This document shows positions 1 through 5,436 of a DNA stretch of 13,167 bases, one piece after another. How positions within the stretch are numbered: position 1 is the stretch's first letter; every line of letters starts with the position of its first letter. This DNA comes from JBBIJH01 sp037446075. Its GTDB lineage: Bacteria; Bacteroidota; Ignavibacteria; UBA10030; JAHEZR01. Made by a program: the position numbers and the translations under genes. The notes under the pieces are model-generated. The model was not told where the DNA came from, did no database searches, and was given only the letters and a program-made list of their open reading frames with translations. The DNA is taken from NCBI GenBank assembly GCA_037446075.1, contig JBBIJH010000065.1, forward strand, positions 1 to 13,167, written 5' to 3'.

Positions 1-1
1 A

Positions 2-694
2 ATCACGTGGGTTCAATACAGACGAAGGCCATCAGCATACATCACGCAGGCGAACGTTCACTCAGTCGTTACAGCTCAGAGAAATCTGCACTACAAACAA
101 GTGCTTTGCCAGGCTGACGTTTCACTCCCTGACGGAATGCCGCTCGTTTGGTTACTTCGCATGCGCACGAAAAAGGCTCTCGCTAGGGTCTACGGGCCGG
201 ATGTTATGCTATCATTGTCTCAGGAGGCTGCCAGAAGAGGATGGCGTTGTTTCTTGTATGGCGGGAAGCCAGGTGTTGCTAATCGGTTGAAAGAAAGGCT
301 TCAAATGCTGTACCCCGGGCTACAGATCGTTGGGACATATTCTCCCCCGTTCCGCGACCTCACGCCTCAAGAAGACGCTGAGGTTTGCCGTATGATTAAC
401 TCCTTGGCACCCGATATCGTCTGGGTTGGCCTCGGTTCACCAAAGCAGGATATCTGGATGTATGAGCATCGAGCCAAGCTGGACGTCTCCGTCATGCATG
501 GGGTAGGAGCCGCCTTTGACTTCTTGTCAGGAGAAGTTCGCCAAGCCCCCCGCTGGATGATGAACATCGGTCTCGAATGGTTCTGGCGTCTTATGATGGA
601 ACCGAGAAGGCTATGGAAACGCTACACTATCAACAATGCACTCTTTCTTTACTACCTTTTCTTAGAAACTCTGGGACTTCGGCGGTATAAGTAG
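2..694 (+). CDS. WecG/TagA/CpsF-family glycosyltransferase, 5' partial
   Basis: This is a family GT26 glycosyltransferase, which adds a sugar such as N-acetylmannosamine or its uronic acid to an undecaprenyl-linked acceptor at the inner face of the membrane. The frame is open to the window edge. The GTG at 101 sits inside a conserved domain and is not the start, because the residues before it already read like the family N-terminus (ITQANVHSVVTAQ at about 41-79). Visible motifs are LPDGMPLVW, VYGPDVM, FLYGGKPGVA, a GTYSPPFR element, the hallmark WVGLGSPKQDIWM, HGVGAAFDFLSGE and the basic tail PRRLWKRY. The tail helps membrane association in this family. The C-terminus is complete, ending at TAG 692-694. 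It lies upstream of a polyprenyl-phosphate sugar transferase, its usual partner. The family is certain; the exact sugar cannot be read. Confidence 0.93.
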   Translation: MTWVQYRRRPSAYITQANVHSVVTAQRNLHYKQVLCQADVSLPDGMPLVWLLRMRTKKALARVYGPDVMLSLSQEAARRGWRCFLYGGKPGVANRLKERLQMLYPGLQIVGTYSPPFRDLTPQEDAEVCRMINSLAPDIVWVGLGSPKQDIWMYEHRAKLDVSVMHGVGAAFDFLSGEVRQAPRWMMNIGLEWFWRLMMEPRRLWKRYTINNALFLYYLFLETLGLRRYK

Positions 695-715
695 ATTGGC
701 AACAATTCGCTTCCC

Positions 716-745
716 TCCTTTTCGAAGGGTTTTCTGCTTTTTCTG
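716..745 (+). terminator. Possible weak intrinsic terminator after the WecG-type gene
   Basis: A short stem CCTT/AAGG encloses a TTCG tetraloop at 717-728. It is followed by a T-run at 730-733 and a second T-run a few bases later. It begins 22 nt after the stop of the preceding gene, the right place for a transcript end. The 4-bp stem is short, so this is a tentative call. Confidence 0.35.
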
Positions 746-980
746 GGAAATCTTGATGATTATTCTTGAGAATCGCCAAAATGAGCTGGGTGTCATCCAT
801 CAAACTTCCTGGCGGGTTTGTCTAGGCGAAGGTGGCACGATGGCTTGCACCTATTAGATCCGAATCTCTCTGGACTTTCAGAGAACTGGCGGTCTACTGG
901 GGAAAACCACGCGATCGCTTGATAATTTCCTCAGTTTTGCGTAACGTAGTCTCCACAATCCAAGCGTAGCCTTCCACTTT

Positions 981-986
981 GGGGGG
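981..986 (+). promoter_or_regulatory. Ribosome binding site deciding a TTG start
   Basis: A run of six G lies 9 nt before TTG 996. No ATG or GTG occurs in this frame between the upstream stop (TAA 942-944) and that TTG, and the first in-frame ATG is inside the first membrane segment. The G-run therefore supports the TTG as the true start. Confidence 0.5.
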
Positions 987-995
987 AACCATAGT

Positions 996-2534
996 TTGCT
1001 ACGTTTCGCGCGAGATGTAACCCATCTTTTCCTGAACCTCAAGTTCACCCGAGCGCGACAAAGATCCTTCCTTCATAGGAACTGGCGTGGTGTCTTTATT
1101 CTCATGGCCCTGTTCGTTGACACGCTGGTGATCATCGCGAGTGCTTTCTGTGCCTTTCTCATTTACGGACATATGCGTAACCTTGCGAACCCGAGTACAC
1201 AACCAGTGTTGGTTATCACCTTTGCATCCTGGGGTGTCCTGATTCTCTTTGGGTTGGTAACGGGTTTGTACAGCGCCGCGTATCGCACAAGCGCACGCCA
1301 TCAGTACTTCTTGGCCGCGAGGTCATACATTTTATCCTTCCTTATCCTTCTTGCATCTTTCTATGTTCTCCGGTTTATTGAGTTACCAAGGAAGTTTACT
1401 TTGCTTTTGTTTTTCTTCCTTCCATTCCTTTTCGGGTTGGGGAGATCCATCCTGAATCGCTTCAACCTCATGATGCAGAAGCGGGGCTTCGGGATTCACA
1501 AAACCCTTGTTCTCGGGTACGGAAACGACGGCAGGGAAGTCTTCAGGAGGTTCAAGGGGTTCCCGGAGCTTGGTTACGATATCAGGGGATACGTTTCAGG
1601 GAACGATGGCGATTGGCATTTGCCCATTCAGCTCGCTGTTACAAATGTGGAGCATGCGAATGAGAATCCACTGCCCCACTACCCGATGTCAAAGCTTGAG
1701 AGTCTTGTCAGGGAAGAAGGCATCGACAGCGTGTTCATTCCCTCGTCGTCCTTTGTGACAAATAGGTCCGCTGATGTGATGGAAATTTGCAGGCGTCAAC
1801 GAATCAAGCTCAAGATACTCTCTCCCGAGGCTGATGAGCTGCTAAAATTGGCGCACGTACACGATATCGCGGGGATCACCCTTTATTCGCCTCGAAGGAC
1901 TAAGATTGAATTTGTGCGGCGAGTGACAAAGAGGATTTTCGACTTTATCGGGTCCTTAGTTCTGATAATCGTTCTTTCACCCGTCTACTTCTTGACGGCG
2001 GTGGCAATTTACATTGACTCTGGTTTCCCAATTATCTTCAAGCAAAAGCGGGCACTAACGAAGAACGGTCAATGGTTCTGGTTCTACAAGTTCCGCAGTA
2101 TGGTGAAGGACGCGGAGAAAGTGAAAGAGGCACTCTTGCCTCTTAATGAATCCAATGGAGCTCTCTTCAAGATGAAGAACGATCCAAGGTTGACGAAGGT
2201 TGGGAGATTTATCAGAAGATTCAGCATCGACGAATTGCCCCAGCTTTTCAATGTCTTGAAAGGAGAGATGAGCTTGGTTGGCCCTCGACCACTCCCTCTC
2301 TCGGATTTTGACCAGGTCGATGAGAGTCCTGAGCTTTGGGAAACGATAAAGGGCCGCGAAAAGCTTAGGCCTGGTGTGACGGGCTTGTGGCAGATTTCAG
2401 GTCGGAGCCACTTAGGCTTCAGAGAAATGATCCTCCTCGATGCGTACTACGTCGACAACCACTCAATCCTCCTTGACCTGGAGATTTTGTTCGAGACTAT
2501 TCCCGTGGTCCTCGCGGGAAGAGGAGCGTACTGA
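996..2534 (+). CDS. Polyprenyl glycosylphosphotransferase (WcaJ/WbaP/CpsE type), initiating sugar transferase
   Basis: This inner-membrane enzyme transfers a sugar-1-phosphate from a UDP-sugar to undecaprenyl phosphate, the first step of repeat-unit assembly. At 512 aa it matches the long form of the family. Four hydrophobic segments lie at about 32-59, 70-92, 108-128 and 133-151. A nucleotide-binding-like middle domain follows, with LVLGYGNDG at 171-179. The C-terminal bacterial sugar transferase domain begins with a membrane-entering helix at about 313-343. It carries KFRSM at 365-369, KNDPRLTKVGRFIRR at 394-408, the catalytic Asp-Glu pair D412-E413 in SIDELPQLFNV, SLVGPRPLP at 426-434 and RPGVTGLWQISGRS at 458-471. 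All key residues of the phosphoglycosyl transferase fold are present. The donor sugar, for example glucose, galactose or a diNAcBac-like sugar, cannot be told. Confidence 0.95.
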   Translation: MLRFARDVTHLFLNLKFTRARQRSFLHRNWRGVFILMALFVDTLVIIASAFCAFLIYGHMRNLANPSTQPVLVITFASWGVLILFGLVTGLYSAAYRTSARHQYFLAARSYILSFLILLASFYVLRFIELPRKFTLLLFFFLPFLFGLGRSILNRFNLMMQKRGFGIHKTLVLGYGNDGREVFRRFKGFPELGYDIRGYVSGNDGDWHLPIQLAVTNVEHANENPLPHYPMSKLESLVREEGIDSVFIPSSSFVTNRSADVMEICRRQRIKLKILSPEADELLKLAHVHDIAGITLYSPRRTKIEFVRRVTKRIFDFIGSLVLIIVLSPVYFLTAVAIYIDSGFPIIFKQKRALTKNGQWFWFYKFRSMVKDAEKVKEALLPLNESNGALFKMKNDPRLTKVGRFIRRFSIDELPQLFNVLKGEMSLVGPRPLPLSDFDQVDESPELWETIKGREKLRPGVTGLWQISGRSHLGFREMILLDAYYVDNHSILLDLEILFETIPVVLAGRGAY

Positions 2535-2770
2535 TCAGTTTATAGTTGATGGTTATTAGTGAATAGTGAGCAAAGAACCAGCCCGAACGAGACGGATTCT
2601 GGAACACTCCGCGCCGTTCATCGAGCTTTCTTATTTCTCGCCAGCCTACCGGCAATTACTCAAGATAGAGGCTCCTGATTGACGAGTTGTCTACGACTCC
2701 GATGAGCCGAAGACTCGTAGAGGTCGTGAAATCCGTGGGGACTTGTCAACAATTTGCTACCACGTACTTT

Positions 2771-2802
2771 CCCAAGCTTTTGTAATTTGGGGGATTTTTT
2801 TT
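2771..2802 (+). terminator. Terminator-like hairpin with nine-T tail
   Basis: CCCAA at 2771-2775 can pair with TTGGG at 2787-2791 across an 11-nt loop. After GGA comes an uninterrupted run of nine T (2795-2803). The stem is only 5 bp, so strength is uncertain. It would separate the upstream polysaccharide gene from the toxin-antitoxin pair, and it overlaps the predicted promoter of that pair. Confidence 0.35.
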
Positions 2803-2808
2803 TATACT
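2780..2808 (+). promoter_or_regulatory. Predicted sigma70-like promoter of the first MNT/HEPN pair
   Basis: TTGTAA at 2780-2785 and TATACT at 2803-2808 are separated by exactly 17 nt. The -10 matches consensus at 5 of 6 positions and the -35 at 4 of 6. The start would fall near 2815, giving a leader of about 25 nt before ATG 2840. This suggests the pair is transcribed independently of the polysaccharide genes. Confidence 0.5.
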
Positions 2809-2839
2809 ACGGCCGCACTGGATTGACTTAAAAGACGCT

Positions 2840-3226
2840 ATGGAAACATCAAAGGAAATCGATCGCTTACTGGAGCGCGCAAGGCAGGATGACCAGGTTC
2901 TGGCTGCCATGCTTTTCGGAAGCCGTGCTCGGCACGAGCAAATGGAGGTGTCGGATGTCGACATCTGTCTTGTTCTGGCACAGCGCGAATACAACGCACT
3001 AGAGCTTTCTCGAAAGAAACTGGAGTATCTCACGGTGTCCGACCTCGATATCCACGTGTATCAGCAACTTCCGCTCTATGTCCGTGTTCGCGTGTTAAAA
3101 GAGGGCAAAGTTCTCTATTGCCGGAACGAAGATCAACTGTACGCGATAGCGTTCAAGACAATCGAGGAGTTCGCTGATTTCGAGCACATCTATCGTGAGT
3201 ATCTCCAAGAGGTGGGACGTGGTTGA
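2840..3226 (+). CDS. mntA: MNT-type minimal nucleotidyltransferase antitoxin (MntA-like)
   Basis: This is a 128-aa nucleotidyltransferase of the type II toxin-antitoxin class in which MntA AMPylates the Tyr of its HEPN toxin. The signature GS-x10-DxD is exact: G27 S28, ten residues, then D39-V-D41. A third acidic strand follows at D68/D70 (SDLDIHV), which completes the metal-binding set. A C-terminal helical part ends EYLQEVGRG, as in other stand-alone MNT antitoxins. The size is normal and no lesion is visible. The stop codon overlaps the toxin's probable GTG start (3219) by 8 nt, so the two are translationally coupled. A good -10/-35 pair sits just upstream. Family and role are secure; activity is inferred from the intact catalytic residues. 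It may now be an orphan, because the toxin frame is broken. Confidence 0.9.
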   Translation: METSKEIDRLLERARQDDQVLAAMLFGSRARHEQMEVSDVDICLVLAQREYNALELSRKKLEYLTVSDLDIHVYQQLPLYVRVRVLKEGKVLYCRNEDQLYAIAFKTIEEFADFEHIYREYLQEVGRG

Positions 3227-3627
3227 CCGAGATCGCATCCTGGCAAAGGTGGATGAGCTGGATTCGTACCTCAAGGAACTTGGTCAGATCATGCCGGCAG
3301 ATTTCGCTGAGTACAGGGTGATTGAAAAGAAGCTGTGAGAGGGTGCTGCAGCTATTGATCGAATGGACGATCGATATCTGTAAACTGTTTGTCTCTGGAA
3401 TGCGTCTTGGCCTCCCTTCGGAAGAGAACGATTTGTTTGAGAAGCTACTGGAACGAGCGATCTTATCGCAGGAAATGGTAGAAACCTTGAAGAGAATGAG
3501 AGGTTTTCGAAACGTTCTCGTTCACGAATATGCGGCGGTGGATGGTCACCTTGTGTATCTTCTGCTGACAAAGCAGCTGGAAGATTTTCGGAAGTTTAAG
3601 GGGGAGGTTCTCTGGGCGATCAGCTAA
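3219..3627 (+). pseudogene. hepT: HEPN RNase toxin (HepT-like, DUF86 family), frameshifted
   Basis: The N-terminal part reads from GTG 3219 (VVDRDRILAKVDELDSYLK, ending AEYRVIEKKL) and stops at TGA 3336-3338. The remainder continues one frame over, from about 3322 to TAA 3625-3627. Joined, they give a complete DUF86/HepT protein of normal length (about 135 aa). The active-site motif R-x4-H-x-Y is intact in the second half (RNVLVHEY, 3508-3531). Arg and His are the RNase residues, and the Tyr is the residue MntA modifies. The break lies in the A/G-rich GAAAAGAAGC at 3324-3333. Related proteins usually read IEKR-(A/S)-CER here, so loss of two bases (or gain of one) explains it. The second half alone (a TTG-started frame at 3322) would lack the first helix. 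Programmed frameshifting or a sequence error cannot be excluded. Confidence 0.82.
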
Positions 3628-3703
3628 CCTGTTTGCACACGCGTCTATATCTGTCTGACCCCTCTCTTCTTCGGGAGAAATTGGCGCCGTCCTGGGGAGG
3701 TTG

Positions 3704-3874
3704 ATGGTCGATCTTAGAGAAGACCTTGATTGTTATGCCGGCCCTCGGGAACCGATAAGGGATCGGATGTTGAGGTTATTCGATCTCGGGAGGGCCTGCT
3801 TGAGAAGTCTTCTCCCAACAAGCATCGAGCGTTCAATACTGAAGGAAGAGCCTTGTTTTTCTGATATGCCATGA
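3704..3874 (+). CDS. Small unrecognised ORF, 56 aa
   Basis: An ATG at 3704 is preceded at 3 nt by GGGGAGG (3694-3700), one of the strongest ribosome sites in the window, though the spacing is short. The peptide begins MVDLREDLDCYAGPREPIRD and is charged at the N-terminus, with a leucine-rich middle (RMLRLFDLGRACLRSLLP) that could be an amphipathic helix. It ends 7 nt before the start of the Gfo/Idh gene, so the two could be cotranslated. I recognise no family. It could be a real small protein, or the remaining start of a larger gene lost between the toxin pair and the dehydrogenase. An internal 7-bp inverted repeat (GGCCCTC 3740-3746, GAGGGCC 3790-3796) lies within it. Confidence 0.3.
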   Translation: MVDLREDLDCYAGPREPIRDRMLRLFDLGRACLRSLLPTSIERSILKEEPCFSDMP

Positions 3875-3881
3875 GAATGCG

Positions 3882-4880
3882 ATGATCAATGTAGCGGTGA
3901 TCGGCGCGGGAGAGTGGGGACTGAATTACTTACGAGTGCTCAACGATCTCGGAGTTCTAGGAGCCGTCTGTGAGATTCACGAACAGAGGAAATCAAAAGT
4001 TGCTCAGCTCTATCCCAGTCTTCCCGTAATCTCATCTTTGGATGCCATTCTGAAAAACCCCGAGGTCTCCGCCATTGTGATTGCAACTCCACCATCAACT
4101 CACTACCACATTGCCAACGAGTGCCTTACGAAAGGAAAAGACGTTCTCATTGAGAAACCTCTTGCTCTCAGTGTTGCTGAGGGGGAAGATCTGGTACAGA
4201 GAGCCATGGAGGGAAATCGAATCCTGATGGTGGGCCATCTTCTTCAATACCATCCCGCGTTTGTGCAGTTGAGGGAGCTGGTGAGGAACGGAGAGCTTGG
4301 AAAGATTCAGTATCTCTATTCGAATCGCTTGAACTTTGGGAAGATTCGCATCGTGGAAAACATCTTGTGGAGCTTTGCCCCTCATGACATCTCGATGATG
4401 CTGGCATTGGTCGGGGAGATGCCCGAGGAGGTGAGCGCACACGGTACAAACTACCTGAATGACTCCGTCGCAGATGTGACCCTCACCAACCTGAAGTTTC
4501 CCAGCGGTGTCAACGCTCATCTCTTTGTCAGCTGGTTACATCCGTTCAAGGAGCAGAAGCTCGTAGTGATCGGAGAGGAGAAGATGGTTGTTTTCAATGA
4601 CACAGCCGTCGAGGACAAACTCGTGATCTATCCCCATAAGGTAAACTGGGTCAGTGGGATTCCTGTGGCACAGAAGGCTGAGGCGCTGAGGATTCCCGTT
4701 GAGTTGAAAGAGCCGTTAAAGGAAGAAGTACTCCATTTCCTCGAGTGTATTAAAACGCGCAAGTTCCCACGAACGAACGGAGAAGAGGGACTCCGAGTAC
4801 TGGAGGTTCTTACGGCCTGCCAAGAGTCACTGGATCGGGGTGGAGAGAGGGTGCGAGTGAGGTCTGTTCCGAGTGAATAA
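3882..4880 (+). CDS. Gfo/Idh/MocA-family sugar-nucleotide dehydrogenase (WbpB/WlbA-like)
   Basis: This is an NAD(P)-dependent oxidoreductase of 332 aa, the normal family length. The N-terminal Rossmann fold shows GAGEWG at 8-13, the variant with Trp typical of the WlbA/WbpB branch. That branch oxidises C3 of UDP-GlcNAc uronate on the way to 2,3-diamino-uronic acids. EKPLAL at 91-96 carries the catalytic Lys92. MVGHLLQYHPA at 116-126 and SFAPHDIS at 164-171 carry the conserved active-site His and Asp. The C-terminal half contains FVSWLHPFKEQK and ends with PRTNGEEGLRVL, both usual in this branch. Start ATG 3882 follows the small upstream ORF by 7 nt. The usual partners, an N-acetyltransferase and a DegT aminotransferase, are not in this window, so the substrate is an inference. 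The family assignment is secure. Confidence 0.9.
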   Translation: MINVAVIGAGEWGLNYLRVLNDLGVLGAVCEIHEQRKSKVAQLYPSLPVISSLDAILKNPEVSAIVIATPPSTHYHIANECLTKGKDVLIEKPLALSVAEGEDLVQRAMEGNRILMVGHLLQYHPAFVQLRELVRNGELGKIQYLYSNRLNFGKIRIVENILWSFAPHDISMMLALVGEMPEEVSAHGTNYLNDSVADVTLTNLKFPSGVNAHLFVSWLHPFKEQKLVVIGEEKMVVFNDTAVEDKLVIYPHKVNWVSGIPVAQKAEALRIPVELKEPLKEEVLHFLECIKTRKFPRTNGEEGLRVLEVLTACQESLDRGGERVRVRSVPSE

Positions 4881-4902
4881 CAGTGAGGAGCAATGGACTA
4901 GT

Positions 4903-4930
4903 GGAATGCTGGAGTGGTGGGATAACGGAA
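4903..4930 (+). repeat. Left arm of an imperfect inverted repeat around the four-helix-bundle gene
   Basis: These 28 bases are built of degenerate TGGAATNN-type units of about 8 bases. They match the reverse complement of 5409-5436 at 19 of 28 positions without gaps, including both ends (GGAAT and GGAA). The arm lies between the Gfo/Idh stop and the ATG of the enclosed gene and supplies its purine-rich ribosome site region. Confidence 0.6.
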
Positions 4931-4940
4931 TGGAGGATAA

Positions 4941-5369
4941 ATGATCTACACGAAACGTAAGAACATCAATCGAGGTTACATGAAGCTGGAGGTCTGGAAT
5001 GATGCCATTTCTCCGTTCCAGATGGTGGACGAATTGGTTTCTTCCAATGGAAAAATTGATTTCAAATTACGCGCTCAGATCCTCGACGCAGCCCAGTCTG
5101 TTTCGGCAAACATTACGGAGGGATATTGCCGTCGATCCATCAACGAATACTTGTACTTTCTGAACGTCTCGTTGGGCTCGCTCGGCGAACTCATGACGAG
5201 GGTCATTGGACCAAAGGCGACCCAGAAGATCTCAACACAGGCTTTCGACAGCTTTGACGAATTCCATTACCGCGTGGAGAACAAATTGATGGCTCTCATA
5301 AGGGCGTTGCAGGCTAAGCGCAAGGAGGGAACGTGGGAGGAAGAACTGCGGCACGCGTCCGCGCCGTAG
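4941..5369 (+). CDS. Four-helix-bundle protein (23S rRNA intervening-sequence / S23 family)
   Basis: A 142-aa protein of the four-helix-bundle family first known from intervening sequences in 23S rRNA genes. Its molecular role is unknown, and it is structurally akin to the Avd accessory protein of diversity-generating retroelements. Family signatures are the early KLEVWNDAI, then QILDAAQSVSANITEGYCRR and SINEYLYFLNVSLGSLGEL, which read like the conserved A..S...NI.EGY.R.S..E...FL..A.GSL.EL pattern. ATG 4941 follows GGAGG (4932-4936) closely. An in-frame ATG at 4980 (YMKLEVW) would give the usual family start and is equally credible. The gene stands alone in a polysaccharide locus, away from any rRNA. 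It is bracketed by imperfect inverted repeats, which suggests it came as a unit. It may be neutral cargo. Confidence 0.85.
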   Translation: MIYTKRKNINRGYMKLEVWNDAISPFQMVDELVSSNGKIDFKLRAQILDAAQSVSANITEGYCRRSINEYLYFLNVSLGSLGELMTRVIGPKATQKISTQAFDSFDEFHYRVENKLMALIRALQAKRKEGTWEEELRHASAP

Positions 5370-5408
5370 TGGCGGTAGCCCTTTTCCTGGTGTTTCCTGC
5401 ATCACGCG

Positions 5409-5436
5409 TTCCAATATTCCATTTCACCATTATTCC
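5409..5436 (+). repeat. Right arm of the inverted repeat, abutting the Wzi-like start
   Basis: The reverse complement of these bases matches 4903-4930 at 19 of 28 positions. The arm ends at 5436, and the next base opens the GTG start of the Wzi-like gene. That gene therefore has no purine-rich ribosome site in front of it. Together the arms define a unit of about 534 bp (4903-5436) holding only the four-helix-bundle gene. Confidence 0.6.

Larger units (their letters stand above)
695..995 (+). other. 301-bp gap between the two glycosyltransferases, with a possible weak promoter
   Basis: No coding frame with family resemblance is seen. Apart from the hairpin near 717-728, there is a possible sigma70-like pair: TTGATA at 919-924, a 17-nt spacer and TAACGT at 942-947. 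The -35 matches 5 of 6 and the -10 only 3 of 6. It would place a transcript start about 40 nt before the TTG start of the sugar transferase. I see no other repeat or RNA structure. Confidence 0.25.
2535..2839 (+). other. 305-bp gap before the first MNT/HEPN pair
   Basis: No recognisable gene. It opens with a TAG/TGA-rich stretch at 2537-2570 and contains an imperfect inverted repeat (TCTACGA at 2690-2696 with TCGTAGA at 2715-2721, 18-nt loop, no T-tail). It ends in an AT-rich element that looks both terminator-like and promoter-like, listed separately. A 38-codon frame at 2566-2682 has no ribosome site and no recognisable family. Confidence 0.5.

Noticed and set aside
101..103. GTG at 101 as the start of the first gene
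   Set aside because: Conserved family sequence runs in frame from base 2 through this codon, so the gene simply begins outside the window.
2566..2682. 38-codon frame between the sugar transferase and the first MNT gene
   Set aside because: It starts at a GTG inside a TAG/TGA-rich stretch with no ribosome site, and the peptide matches nothing recognisable.
3740..3796. GGCCCTC/GAGGGCC inverted repeat as a mobile-element end or operator
   Set aside because: The arms are 43 nt apart, 7 bp long, do not extend, and fall within a candidate small ORF. There is no target duplication.
4941..5369. Part of a diversity-generating retroelement, since the four-helix-bundle family resembles Avd
   Set aside because: No reverse transcriptase, no template/variable repeat pair and no variable target gene are visible nearby. 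The sequence reads as the 23S intervening-sequence branch.
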